A stretch of DNA of 64,000 nucleotides from DASRHK01 sp963776465 (GTDB lineage Bacteria > Pseudomonadota > Gammaproteobacteria > Nevskiales > Nevskiaceae): positions 558,001-622,000 of the forward strand of contig CAVZMV010000001.1 in the NCBI GenBank assembly GCA_963776465.1, given 5' to 3'. The position numbers were made by a program, and so were the translations under genes. The notes below the pieces were generated by a model. That model was not told the origin of the DNA. It made no database searches and saw only the letters and a program-made list of their open reading frames with translations. Position 1 is the first letter of the stretch. Each line of letters starts with the position of its first letter. Positions 36,588-44,388 of this stretch are shown here, one piece after another.

Positions 36588-37046
36588 ATGGACCTGCGAA
36601 AGATCAAGACGCTCATCGACCTGGTCGAGCAATCGGGCATCTCCGAGCTCGAGGTGAAGGAAGGCGAGGAGTCGGTGCGCATCGCCCGGCATCCGACCGG
36701 TGGCATGCCGCAGTTCATCACCATGCAGCAGGCGCCGGCGGCCGCTGCGCCTGCGCCGGCCGCGGTCGGCGCCCCTTCCGCGCCTGCGCCTGCTGCGCCC
36801 GCGGCACCGAAGAAGAATTTCGTGCGCGCGCCGATGGTCGGTACCTTCTACCGCTCGCCGTCGCCCGGCGCCAAGGCCTTCGTCGAAGTGGGACAGACCG
36901 TCAAGCAGGGCCAGACGCTGTGCATCATCGAGGCGATGAAGATGCTGAACCAGATCGAGGCCGACCGGAACGGCGTCGTCGCCGAGATCCTGGTGGAGAA
37001 CGGCCAGCCAGTGGAGTTCGACCAGCCGCTGTTCTCCATTGACTAG
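36588..37046 (+). CDS. accB: Biotin carboxyl carrier protein of acetyl-CoA carboxylase
   Basis: This 152-residue protein carries biotin on Lys118 in the EAMKM motif. The N-terminal helix (DLRKIKTLIDLVEQSGISEL) and Ala/Pro-rich linker are typical. ATG 36588 follows AGGAGAG. Its 3' end overlaps accC by 8 bp, so carrier and carboxylase are made together. First committed step of fatty-acid synthesis. Confidence 0.97.
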   Translation: MDLRKIKTLIDLVEQSGISELEVKEGEESVRIARHPTGGMPQFITMQQAPAAAAPAPAAVGAPSAPAPAAPAAPKKNFVRAPMVGTFYRSPSPGAKAFVEVGQTVKQGQTLCIIEAMKMLNQIEADRNGVVAEILVENGQPVEFDQPLFSID

Positions 37047-38397
37047 CAAGCTGATCAAGAAGGTCCTGATCGCCAATCGCGGCGAGATCGCGCTGCGCAT
37101 CCTGCGCACGTGCCGCGAGCTGGGCATCAAGGTCGTGGCCGTGCACTCCAGCGCCGACCGGGACTTGAAGCACGTGCTGATGGCCGACGAGTCGGTCTGC
37201 ATCGGCCCGCCGCCGGCCAGCGGCAGCTACCTGAACATGGCGGCGATCATCAGCGCCGCGGAAGTGACGCAGTCCGACGCCATCCATCCGGGTTACGGCT
37301 TCCTGTCGGAGAACGCCGACTTCGCCGAGAGCGTGGAGAAGTCGGGCTTCATCTTCATCGGCCCGCGCTCGGAGACCATCCGCCTGATGGGCGGCAAGAC
37401 CAGCGCCAAGGCCGAGATGATCAAGGCCGGCGTGCCCTGCGTGCCCGGCTCCGACGGCGTGCTGCCGGAGGACGAGCAGGCCTGCAAGGCGATCGCGCGC
37501 AAGGTCGGCTACCCGGTGCTGATCAAGGCGGCGGCGGGCGGCGGCGGCCGCGGCATGCAGGTCGTGCGCAACGAGGAAGAGCTGATCGGCAAGATCGAGG
37601 TGGCGCGCACCGAGGCCGTCAACGCCTTCAAGGACGGCGCGGTGTTCCTGGAGAAGTACCTCGAGACCCCGCGCCACATCGAGATCCAGATCCTTGCCGA
37701 CCAGCACGGCAACGTCGTCCACCTGGGCGAGCGCGACTGCTCGATGCAGCGTCGCAACCAGAAGGTCGTGGAGGAATCCCCTGCCCCTGGCATCAGCAAG
37801 GAGCAGCGCAACCGCATCGGCCAGCTGTGCGTGGAGGCCTGCAAGCGCATCGGCTATCGCGGTGCCGGCACCATGGAGTTCCTCTACGAGAACGACCAGT
37901 TCTACTTCATCGAGATGAACACGCGCATCCAGGTGGAGCACCCGGTCACCGAGATGGTCACGGGTATCGACCTGGTGAAGGAGCAGATCCGCATCGCCGA
38001 GGGCGGCGAGCTCAAGCTCAAGCAGAAGTACATCCGCCTGCGCGGCCACGCCGTGGAATGCCGCATCAACGCCGAGGATCCCGAGCGCTTCACGCCCTCG
38101 CCCGGCGAGATCCGCAAGTACCATCCGGCCGGCGGACCGGGCATCCGCCTGGATTCGCACATTTATTCCGGCTATCGCGTGCCGCCGAACTACGACTCGA
38201 TGATCGGCAAGCTGATCGCGCACGGCGCGACGCGGCGCTCAGCCATCGCCCGCATGCAGACCGCGCTTACCGAAATGATCGTCGAGGGCATCCAGACCAA
38301 CATCCCGCTGCAGCGCCGGATCATGGCGGACGAGGTGTTCCGCCAGGGCAAGCACCACATCCACTATCTCGCCGAGATGCTCGAGCGGGAAAAATGA
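37039..38397 (+). CDS. accC: Biotin carboxylase subunit of acetyl-CoA carboxylase
   Basis: This 452-residue ATP-grasp enzyme carboxylates AccB-biotin. Motifs: VLIANRGEIALRILRTCREL, HPGYGFLSENADFAE, AAAGGGGRGMQVVRNEEEL and EMNTRIQVEHPVTEM. Start is TTG at 37039 inside the end of accB. Length is normal. Palindrome copy D begins 5 bp after the stop and separates it from prmA. Confidence 0.97.
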   Translation: MTSKLIKKVLIANRGEIALRILRTCRELGIKVVAVHSSADRDLKHVLMADESVCIGPPPASGSYLNMAAIISAAEVTQSDAIHPGYGFLSENADFAESVEKSGFIFIGPRSETIRLMGGKTSAKAEMIKAGVPCVPGSDGVLPEDEQACKAIARKVGYPVLIKAAAGGGGRGMQVVRNEEELIGKIEVARTEAVNAFKDGAVFLEKYLETPRHIEIQILADQHGNVVHLGERDCSMQRRNQKVVEESPAPGISKEQRNRIGQLCVEACKRIGYRGAGTMEFLYENDQFYFIEMNTRIQVEHPVTEMVTGIDLVKEQIRIAEGGELKLKQKYIRLRGHAVECRINAEDPERFTPSPGEIRKYHPAGGPGIRLDSHIYSGYRVPPNYDSMIGKLIAHGATRRSAIARMQTALTEMIVEGIQTNIPLQRRIMADEVFRQGKHHIHYLAEMLEREK

Positions 38398-38402
38398 TCC
38401 AC

Positions 38403-38504
38403 GTTCGACGATCAGGCCCGCCGGGGGACGCCTTAAAAGCTCCATCCAGCTCGGATGCGGCCGTCCATGGCCGCATACGCCCCCGTCGAACCTGATCGTC
38501 GAAC
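38403..38504. repeat. Long palindrome family, copy D, abutting the prmA start codon
   Basis: Perfect 14-bp outer arms (38403-38416 and 38491-38504) are followed by CCGCCGGGGG facing CCCCCGTCG. Core CGCCTTAAAAGCTCC precedes the inner hairpin TGCGGCC-GTCCAT-GGCCGCA. The right arm ends at the base before the prmA ATG, so the element would bury or replace its ribosome-binding site. It is one of two copies not between convergent genes. Confidence 0.9.
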
Positions 38505-39395
38505 ATGGCTTGGGTTCAACTGCGCGTCCACACGTCGCGTCCCGAATTCGCCGAAGAGATCCTGCTCGCCCACGGCGCGTCCGCGGTCAGCATGATCGAC
38601 GCCGCCGACGATCCGGTGCTCGAGCCCGCGCCAGGCCAGACGCCGCTGTGGGCCGACACGATCACGATCGGCTTGTTCGAAGAAGGCAAGGACGTGGCGC
38701 CCGTCGTCGCTTCGCTGCGCGAGGTGCTGCCGGAGGCCGAAGCGCTGCACACGCGCTCCGAGCTGCTCGAGGACCAGGAATGGATCCGCGTCTGGCTCAA
38801 GGATTGCCCGCCGTTGAAGTTCGGCGAGCGCCTCTGGGTGGTGCCGCACGAGCGCGCCGATGAAGTGACAGATCGCTCGGCGATCGTGGTCAAGCTCGAT
38901 CCGGGACTGGCGTTCGGCACGGGCACGCATCCGTCGACAGCGCTATGCCTGGAATGGCTGGCGACGCAAGACCTGAAGGACAAGGTCGTCGTCGACTACG
39001 GATGCGGCTCGGGCATCCTCGCCATTGCTGCGTGCAAGCTCGGCGCGACGCGCGCGGTCTGCACCGACATCGATCCGCAGGCTTTGCGTGCGTCCGCCGA
39101 GAATGCGCGGCGCAACGGCGTCGACGATCGGCTCGAGGCGCTGCCGTCCACGGACTTCGCACCCTTTGCCGCCGACGTGGTGGTCGCGAACATCCTGGCC
39201 AACCCGTTGATCGCGCTGGCGCCCGTTCTGGCGTCCTGCCTCGCGATCGGCGGGCGCATCGCACTGGCGGGACTGCTCGAGTCGCAGCGCGAGGACGTGT
39301 CGCGCGCGTATGCGCCGTGGTTCGATCTGCAGCCGCCGCACGGCAAGGATGGCTGGTCGCTCGTCACCGGCACGCGTCGCGCGCCGAGCGCGTGA
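38505..39395 (+). CDS. prmA: Ribosomal protein L11 methyltransferase
   Basis: This 296-residue SAM-dependent enzyme trimethylates ribosomal protein L11. Motifs: LDPGLAFGTGTHPSTALCLE, VVDYGCGSGILAIAACKLGA (SAM-binding) and VVANILANPLIAL (the N[IL]xxxP-type loop). It lies in the conserved accC-prmA-fis region. The ATG follows palindrome copy D without a recognisable ribosome-binding site, so translation may depend on that hairpin being opened. Confidence 0.96.
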   Translation: MAWVQLRVHTSRPEFAEEILLAHGASAVSMIDAADDPVLEPAPGQTPLWADTITIGLFEEGKDVAPVVASLREVLPEAEALHTRSELLEDQEWIRVWLKDCPPLKFGERLWVVPHERADEVTDRSAIVVKLDPGLAFGTGTHPSTALCLEWLATQDLKDKVVVDYGCGSGILAIAACKLGATRAVCTDIDPQALRASAENARRNGVDDRLEALPSTDFAPFAADVVVANILANPLIALAPVLASCLAIGGRIALAGLLESQREDVSRAYAPWFDLQPPHGKDGWSLVTGTRRAPSA

Positions 39396-39538
39396 TCACG
39401 CAGCTGATCGTCGCACCGAAGAATTCTTCGGCGCGCATGCAGAGATTCGCGTGCCGTTTCATCGAGAGAACATCGGCGCATATCAAGTCAAGTTTTTTTG
39501 CCGCAAACTTTTTTTCGCAAGAGTTGCGATCACTACTT

Positions 39539-39566
39539 TTGCAAGCGCTGATCTTGGGAGTATGAT
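39539..39566 (+). promoter_or_regulatory. Predicted sigma-70 promoter for fis-purH with AT-rich upstream tract
   Basis: TTGCAA (39539-39544) and TATGAT (39561-39566) are separated by 16 bp, and TATGAT is followed by a GC-rich discriminator (TGCCGCCCC). Upstream are two T7 tracts (39493-39499 and 39509-39515), which could act as UP element or bend. The 249-bp gap 39396-39644 otherwise holds no gene. A GC-rich discriminator fits stringent control as known for E. coli fis, but that is inference here. Confidence 0.6.
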
Positions 39567-39644
39567 TGCCGCCCCTTTCGATGCAGAGCGCTTTTTCGTT
39601 TTTGGGGGAGAAAGCGCCGACGGGCCGAGGTTAACCGCAAGGGA

Positions 39645-39911
39645 ATGTCCGCACAGAAAACGAGCGAAGGCCGGCCGCTCAGCAATCACGTCGCCGAATC
39701 TCTGGATAGTTATTTCAGAGCGCTGAATGGCCACGCGCCGAGCAAGCTCTACGATCTGATCCTGCATCAGGTGGAGCCGCCGTTGCTGCGCGCCACTCTT
39801 CTTTATTGCCGCGGCAACCAATCCAGGGCCGCCGACATGCTCGGGCTCAACCGGGCGACGTTGCGCAAGAAGCTGCGCCAGCACGGGATCAAAGCGCGCA
39901 CGCAGGCATGA
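39645..39911 (+). CDS. fis: Fis family nucleoid/DNA-binding protein
   Basis: This 88-residue protein has the Fis layout: an N-terminal beta-hairpin region, helices (YDLILHQVEPPLLRATLLYC) and a C-terminal helix-turn-helix (QSRAADMLGLNRATLRKKLR). Fis bends DNA and adjusts rRNA and recombination activity to growth rate. It is 8 bp downstream region of a likely sigma-70 promoter with GC-rich discriminator and couples to purH through ATGA. The fis-purH order is found in other Gammaproteobacteria. Confidence 0.94.
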   Translation: MSAQKTSEGRPLSNHVAESLDSYFRALNGHAPSKLYDLILHQVEPPLLRATLLYCRGNQSRAADMLGLNRATLRKKLRQHGIKARTQA

Positions 39912-41464
39912 CGGCGCGGCGCGCGCTCGTCTCGGTCTCCGACAAGGCCGGCGTCGTCGAGCTGGCGCGAGAGCTTCAGCAGCGCGGCTTCGAGATCCTC
40001 TCGACCGGCGGCACCTTCAAGCTCCTCAAGCAGTCCGGCATCAAGGCGCGCGAAGTCTCGGAGATCACGGGCTTTCCGGAGATCATGGACGGCCGCGTCA
40101 AGACCCTGCATCCGAAGATCCACGGCGGCCTGCTCGGTCGCCGCGGCACCGACGACGAGATCATGCAGAAGATGGACATCGCGCCCATCGACCTGCTCGT
40201 CGTCAACCTCTATCCGTTCGACGCCACCGTCGCCAAGCCCGACTGCACGCGCGAGGACGCCATCGAGAACATCGACATCGGCGGCCCGGCGATGCTGCGC
40301 GCGGCGGCGAAGAATCACGCGCACGTGGCGGTGCTGGTCGATCCGGCCGATTACGACGGCGTGCTGAAGGAGCTCGATGCCGGCGGCGTGAGCCAGGCCA
40401 CGCGCGCGCGGCTGGCGACCAAGGTGTTCGCGCACACCGCGCGCTATGACGGCGCCGTCGCGGCCTACTTGTCGAGCCTGGGCGCCGACGACAAGCGCTC
40501 GGCGTTCCCGGGCGTGTTCACCCCGCAGCTGTTCAAGCTGCAGGAGATGCGCTACGGCGAGAACCCGCACCAGCGCGCGGCGTTCTACGCCGAAGCCGGG
40601 GCCGAGGCGGGCAGCATCGCCGCCGCGCGACAGCTGCAGGGTAAGGAGCTGTCCTACAACAACATCGCCGACGCCGACGCGGCGCTGGAATGCGTGAAGT
40701 CGTTCGCGGAAGCCGCCTGCGTCATCGTCAAGCACGCCAACCCGTGCGGCGTCGCCATTTCCGACAGCATCGGCCACGCCTACGAGGCTGCCTATCGCAC
40801 CGACCCGACCTCGGCCTTCGGCGGCATCATCGCCTTCAATCGCCCGCTCGACGCCAAGACCGCCGCGACGATCGTCGAGCGGCAGTTCGTCGAAGTGATC
40901 ATCGCGCCGTCGATCGACGAGGATGCGCGCCGCGCGGTCGCGGCCAAGCCCAACGTGCGGCTGATGGAATGCGGCCAGTGGCCGGAGTCGCGCGCGCAGA
41001 GCCTGGACTTCAAGCGCGTCGCCGGCGGTTTGCTGGTGCAGGACCTGGACACCGCGACGGTCACGCGCGAGCAGCTCAAGACCGTGTCGCGCCGGCCGCC
41101 CACCGACTCGGAGCTGCAGGACCTGCTGTTCGCGTGGCGGGTGGCGAAGTACGTGAAGTCCAACGCCATCGTCTACGCGCGCCATCGCCACACCATCGGC
41201 ATTGGCGCCGGCCAGATGAGCCGGGTCTACTCAGCCAAGATCGCGGGCATCAAGGCGGCGGACGAGAAGCTCGAGGTGGTCGGCTCGGTGATGGCGTCGG
41301 ATGCGTTCTTCCCGTTCCGCGACGGCATCGACGCGGCGGCGGAGGCCGGCGTCACCGCGGTGATCCAGCCGGGCGGCTCGATGCGCGATCCGGAAGTGAT
41401 CGCCGCCGCCGACCAGCACGGCATGGCGATGGTGTTCACGGGGATCCGGCACTTCCGGCACTGA
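39908..41464 (+). CDS. purH: Bifunctional AICAR transformylase / IMP cyclohydrolase
   Basis: This 518-residue enzyme performs the last two steps of IMP synthesis. ATG 39908 overlaps the fis stop. The N-terminal cyclohydrolase part has ALVSVSDKAGVVELARELQQ, FEILSTGGT and GRVKTLHPKIHGGLL. The transformylase part has RYGENPHQRAAFY, KHANPCGVA and QPGGSMRDPEVI. Length is normal. Palindrome copy E follows 6 bp after the stop. Confidence 0.97.
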   Translation: MTARRALVSVSDKAGVVELARELQQRGFEILSTGGTFKLLKQSGIKAREVSEITGFPEIMDGRVKTLHPKIHGGLLGRRGTDDEIMQKMDIAPIDLLVVNLYPFDATVAKPDCTREDAIENIDIGGPAMLRAAAKNHAHVAVLVDPADYDGVLKELDAGGVSQATRARLATKVFAHTARYDGAVAAYLSSLGADDKRSAFPGVFTPQLFKLQEMRYGENPHQRAAFYAEAGAEAGSIAAARQLQGKELSYNNIADADAALECVKSFAEAACVIVKHANPCGVAISDSIGHAYEAAYRTDPTSAFGGIIAFNRPLDAKTAATIVERQFVEVIIAPSIDEDARRAVAAKPNVRLMECGQWPESRAQSLDFKRVAGGLLVQDLDTATVTREQLKTVSRRPPTDSELQDLLFAWRVAKYVKSNAIVYARHRHTIGIGAGQMSRVYSAKIAGIKAADEKLEVVGSVMASDAFFPFRDGIDAAAEAGVTAVIQPGGSMRDPEVIAAADQHGMAMVFTGIRHFRH

Positions 41465-41469
41465 CGGTG

Positions 41470-41570
41470 GGGGCGCGTGATGCCCTTGCGGGACCGTCGT
41501 GAATACGTCCCTGTAGCCTACGTATGCGACGTCCTGTCGCATACGTTCCCGCAAGGACATCACGCGCCCC
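41470..41570. repeat. Long palindrome family, copy E
   Basis: The longest arms of the family: 24 bp with one mismatch (41470-41493 and 41547-41570). The core GTCGTGAATACGTCC is followed by an 11-bp perfect inner hairpin (41520-41530 and 41536-41546) with loop GTCCT. It lies exactly between the convergent purH and DUF4097 stops (6 bp and 1 bp away). Confidence 0.93.
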
Positions 41571-41571
41571 G

Positions 41572-42441
41572 CTATTTCTTGCGCAGCTGAATATCGCCGC
41601 TGAAGCTGTGGATGTTCACCTGGCCCGCGCCGTTGCCGAGCTTGAACGAGGCCTTGTGGACGCCGTCCTTGATCGGGCCGCCGAGCTCGCTGGCGAGCTC
41701 GCCGCTGAAGGAGTTCAGGTCCACCGCGGCGTTGGTCGATGCCGGCAGCTCCCAGCGCACCTCGCCCGACAGCGTCTCCAGGTCTGCGCGCACGGAATCC
41801 GTCAGCGAGGCGTCGACCTCGAAATCGCCCGACACCGACTTCAGCCGCAGCCGGCTGAACGCCTTGCCGTCGACCTGCAGGTTGCCGGACACCGTCTCGC
41901 CGGAAAGATCTCCCTGCGGGCCGCGGATCACCATGTCGCCGCTGACGCTGCGGAGCTGCGTGTCGCGGCTGGGCGCGTCAAGGTGAAGATCGCCGCTGAC
42001 GGTCTGCGCGCTGACGCTGGCCGATTCGACTACGAGCTTCACGTCGCCGCTGACCGTGTTCACCTTGAGCGGCCCGCGCGTGCCCTGCACCGCGACGTCG
42101 GCGGAGACGCCTTCCAGGTCCAGCGAGACGCCGGCCGGCACGCGCAGCTGCAGCACGGTGTCCTCGACGTTGTGCGAGTTGCGCGGCAGCTTCACCTCGA
42201 TGCGCAGCTTGGAGGCATCACCGACGATCGACAGCTTCTCGGCGCCGTCGCCGAGGCTGCCGGTCAGCGACATCGTGTTCTTGTCCCAGGCCTGCACCTG
42301 GATGGTGCCGGCGCAGTTGCTCACCACGACCTTGGCGTCGGCGTTGAGCGGACGGGTCTCGTCGATCGGCGTGTCGGCCCATGCGGGATGCGCCAGCGTG
42401 CACAGGAACAGCAGCGGTGCGGAAGCTCGATACATGTTCAT
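41572..42441 (-). CDS. Secreted DUF4097-type beta-helix repeat protein
   Basis: This 289-residue protein has a signal peptide (APLLFLCTLAHPAWA) and repeated short strands of the form VSGDV/VSGDL/VSGDM/VSGNL/VSGDF/LSGEV/FSGEL/FSGDI, about every 20 residues. This is the DUF4097/DUF4098 parallel beta-helix pattern. It is the third gene after an ECF sigma factor and its likely anti-sigma protein, an arrangement often seen for cell-envelope stress modules. Function is unknown; a periplasmic structural or adhesin-like role is possible. It is 2 bp from the anti-sigma gene. Confidence 0.88.
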   Translation of the reverse strand: MNMYRASAPLLFLCTLAHPAWADTPIDETRPLNADAKVVVSNCAGTIQVQAWDKNTMSLTGSLGDGAEKLSIVGDASKLRIEVKLPRNSHNVEDTVLQLRVPAGVSLDLEGVSADVAVQGTRGPLKVNTVSGDVKLVVESASVSAQTVSGDLHLDAPSRDTQLRSVSGDMVIRGPQGDLSGETVSGNLQVDGKAFSRLRLKSVSGDFEVDASLTDSVRADLETLSGEVRWELPASTNAAVDLNSFSGELASELGGPIKDGVHKASFKLGNGAGQVNIHSFSGDIQLRKK

Positions 42442-42443
42442 TC

Positions 42444-42926
42444 TCAGTTGCGTTCGGCCAGAAGCATTTCGCTCAGCTCGCGCTTCTGATCGCGCGTGCT
42501 GTCCAGCAGGTTCTGCAAGGAGCGGTTACCGGGGTTCTGGCGCATGGCCTTGAGCACCTCGCCCTCCGCCGACTGCGTCAGGCGCAGGTTGGCCTTGACC
42601 ATGGCGCGGTTGGAGCGCACGCCCATGCCGTTGCCCGGGAGCGTCATCGCGGCGAATTCGGGCGGAGCCGCGAGCGGCGCGTGCCGGACGCCGGTGGCTT
42701 CCGGCACTTCGCCGAGGCGGACGGACAACATCGCGGTGAACGCCATCAGCGTGCACGCGGCGGCGGCCAGCCAGACGCGACGGTGGCGCTGGCGGCGCAC
42801 GATGATGCGCGCGGCGATGCCGGGCCACAGATCGCGCTGCGGCTGCGCCTCCATTTCCAGGCCGCGCAGGCCGGCGACCGGGCCGGGCTCTTCGTCGGTT
42901 TTCAGGTTCGGATCCTCTTGGCTCAT
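42444..42926 (-). CDS. Probable membrane-anchored anti-sigma factor
   Basis: This 160-residue protein has a cytoplasmic N-terminus (SQEDPNLKTDEEPG), one membrane helix near residues 50-67 (VWLAAAACTLMAFTAML) and a periplasmic C-terminus rich in helix-forming residues. It is coupled by ATGA to the ECF sigma gene, the normal place for an anti-sigma factor. It has no zinc-finger HxxxCxxC motif, so it would be an atypical member; LWPGIAARI near residue 33 resembles segments seen in such proteins. Function rests mainly on context. Confidence 0.72.
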   Translation of the reverse strand: MSQEDPNLKTDEEPGPVAGLRGLEMEAQPQRDLWPGIAARIIVRRQRHRRVWLAAAACTLMAFTAMLSVRLGEVPEATGVRHAPLAAPPEFAAMTLPGNGMGVRSNRAMVKANLRLTQSAEGEVLKAMRQNPGNRSLQNLLDSTRDQKRELSEMLLAERN

Positions 42927-43525
42927 TGCAGCAGCTCCTTCATCAGCTTCCGGGCGCGGTGCAGCTGCGCCTTGGAAGTGCCGACCGCAATCCCGGTCAG
43001 CTCGGCAATCTCGTCGTGCCGATAGCCCTCCACGTCGTGGAGGATCAGCACCGCGCGGGCGCCCTTGGGCAGCCGCGCCAGCGCACGCTCCAGGTCCATC
43101 CGATCGGACATCTGCGCTTGCGGATGACCGGTCGCGGTCTCCAGCTCCAGGCCCGACTCCTCCGGCACGTCGTCGAAGCTGACCCATCGCTTCAGCAGCC
43201 GGTGCTCGCCCAGCACCACGTTCACCGTCAGCCGGTGCAGCCAGGTGGAGAACCGGCTGCCCCCGCGGAACCCGGAGAGGTTCTCCCAGGCCCGCACGAA
43301 CGCATCCTGCGCGTACTGCTCCGCCTTGGCCTTGTCGCCGCTGACCAGGCGCACGCATAGGCCATAAACCTTGGCCACGTGACGGCGATAGAGCTGCTCG
43401 AAGGCCCGGGCATCTCCTGCCGCGGCGGCGGCGACCAGCGCCGGCTCGGCGTCCACGTCCGTGTCGGCAGGGCGCGCGGTCTGGGCGGCGAGCGACCCGT
43501 GGTCGAGTGACATGGTGGCCATCAT
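42923..43525 (-). CDS. ECF-type RNA polymerase sigma factor
   Basis: This protein of about 200 residues has sigma region 2 (LYRRHVAKVYGLCVRLVSGD, AEQYAQDAFVRAWENL, FSTWLHRLTVNVVL) and region 4 (RALARLPKGARAVLILHDVE, RHDEIAELTGIAVGTSKAQL). Several close in-frame ATGs (43525, 43522, 43513) make the start uncertain; the longer reading to 43582 is unlikely. It overlaps its presumed anti-sigma gene by 4 bp and is divergent from the double GST-N gene. The target regulon probably includes its own operon with the DUF4097 protein. Confidence 0.92.
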   Translation of the reverse strand: MMATMSLDHGSLAAQTARPADTDVDAEPALVAAAAAGDARAFEQLYRRHVAKVYGLCVRLVSGDKAKAEQYAQDAFVRAWENLSGFRGGSRFSTWLHRLTVNVVLGEHRLLKRWVSFDDVPEESGLELETATGHPQAQMSDRMDLERALARLPKGARAVLILHDVEGYRHDEIAELTGIAVGTSKAQLHRARKLMKELLQ

Positions 43526-43596
43526 CGCTGATTTGATGCGCCGCGCTCCCGCAGGGTTTGAATTGCGCGATCGCCGACGCAAGCTAAACTTCGCCG

Positions 43597-44388
43597 ATGG
43601 GACGCCTGATCGACGTGAATTCTTCCTTGCTGGGCAGCACCTTGCGCGGCTGGCGCGGCACCGTCGCCTTCCGGCCGGCGACGCGACAGCCGGCCAAGCC
43701 GCTGGAGCTGTTCGAATACGAAGCCAGTCCTTATTGCCGGCTGGTCCGCGAGGCGCTGACCGAGATGGACCTGGACGCGATGATCCATCCGTGCCCGCGC
43801 GGCGGCACGCGCTTCCGCGGCGAGGCGCAGGCCCGCGGCGGCAAGCAACGGTTCCCTTTGCTGATGGACCCGAATACCGGCATCGCCATGTTCGAGTCGG
43901 CGGACATCATCGCGTATCTGGCAGACACCTACGGCGCCAGCCTGCAGCCGGCGCGCGGCCTGCGCCGCTCGGTGGCGATCGTCGCCTCGGCGCTGGCGAG
44001 CGGCGTGCGCGCCCCCGGCAGGATCCGCGGCCTGCGCGCGCGGCCCTCGCACGCGCCGGCAAAGCCGCTCGAGCTCTACAGCTTCGAGTCGAGCCCTTTC
44101 TCGCGGCTGGTGCGCGAGGTGCTGTGCGAGCTGGAGCTGCCGTACTTCCTGCGCAACTGCGGCAAGGCGCGATGGGCGGACATGGGCCCGCCGTGGATGC
44201 GGGACCGGGTGTGGAAGACCAAGGTCGAAGGGCGAAACCGCACGGCGCTCCTCGCGCGCGTCGGCAAGGTGCAGCTGCCCTACCTCGTCGATCCCAACAC
44301 CGGCGTGGAGATGTTCGAGTCGGCGAAGATCATCGCGTATCTCGAGCGCAAGTACGCCGCCGGGGCGACGCGCGACGGTGATGCCTAG
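43597..44388 (+). CDS. Protein with two tandem GST N-terminal (thioredoxin-like) domains
   Basis: This 263-residue protein consists of a duplicated GST-N/glutaredoxin-like domain without the helical GST C-terminal domain. Repeat 1 has YEASPYCRLVREALTEMDL and FPLLMDPNTGIAMFESADII. Repeat 2 has FESSPFSRLVREVLCELEL and LPYLVDPNTGVEMFESAKII. The putative active-site Cys47 of repeat 1 (SPYC) is Ser169 in repeat 2 (SPFS), so only the first half may be redox-active. The GST-typical Glu-Ser (FESA) glutathione-binding pair is present in both. It is divergent from the ECF sigma gene, and its end overlaps the convergent acyltransferase by 4 bp. Confidence 0.88.
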   Translation: MGRLIDVNSSLLGSTLRGWRGTVAFRPATRQPAKPLELFEYEASPYCRLVREALTEMDLDAMIHPCPRGGTRFRGEAQARGGKQRFPLLMDPNTGIAMFESADIIAYLADTYGASLQPARGLRRSVAIVASALASGVRAPGRIRGLRARPSHAPAKPLELYSFESSPFSRLVREVLCELELPYFLRNCGKARWADMGPPWMRDRVWKTKVEGRNRTALLARVGKVQLPYLVDPNTGVEMFESAKIIAYLERKYAAGATRDGDA

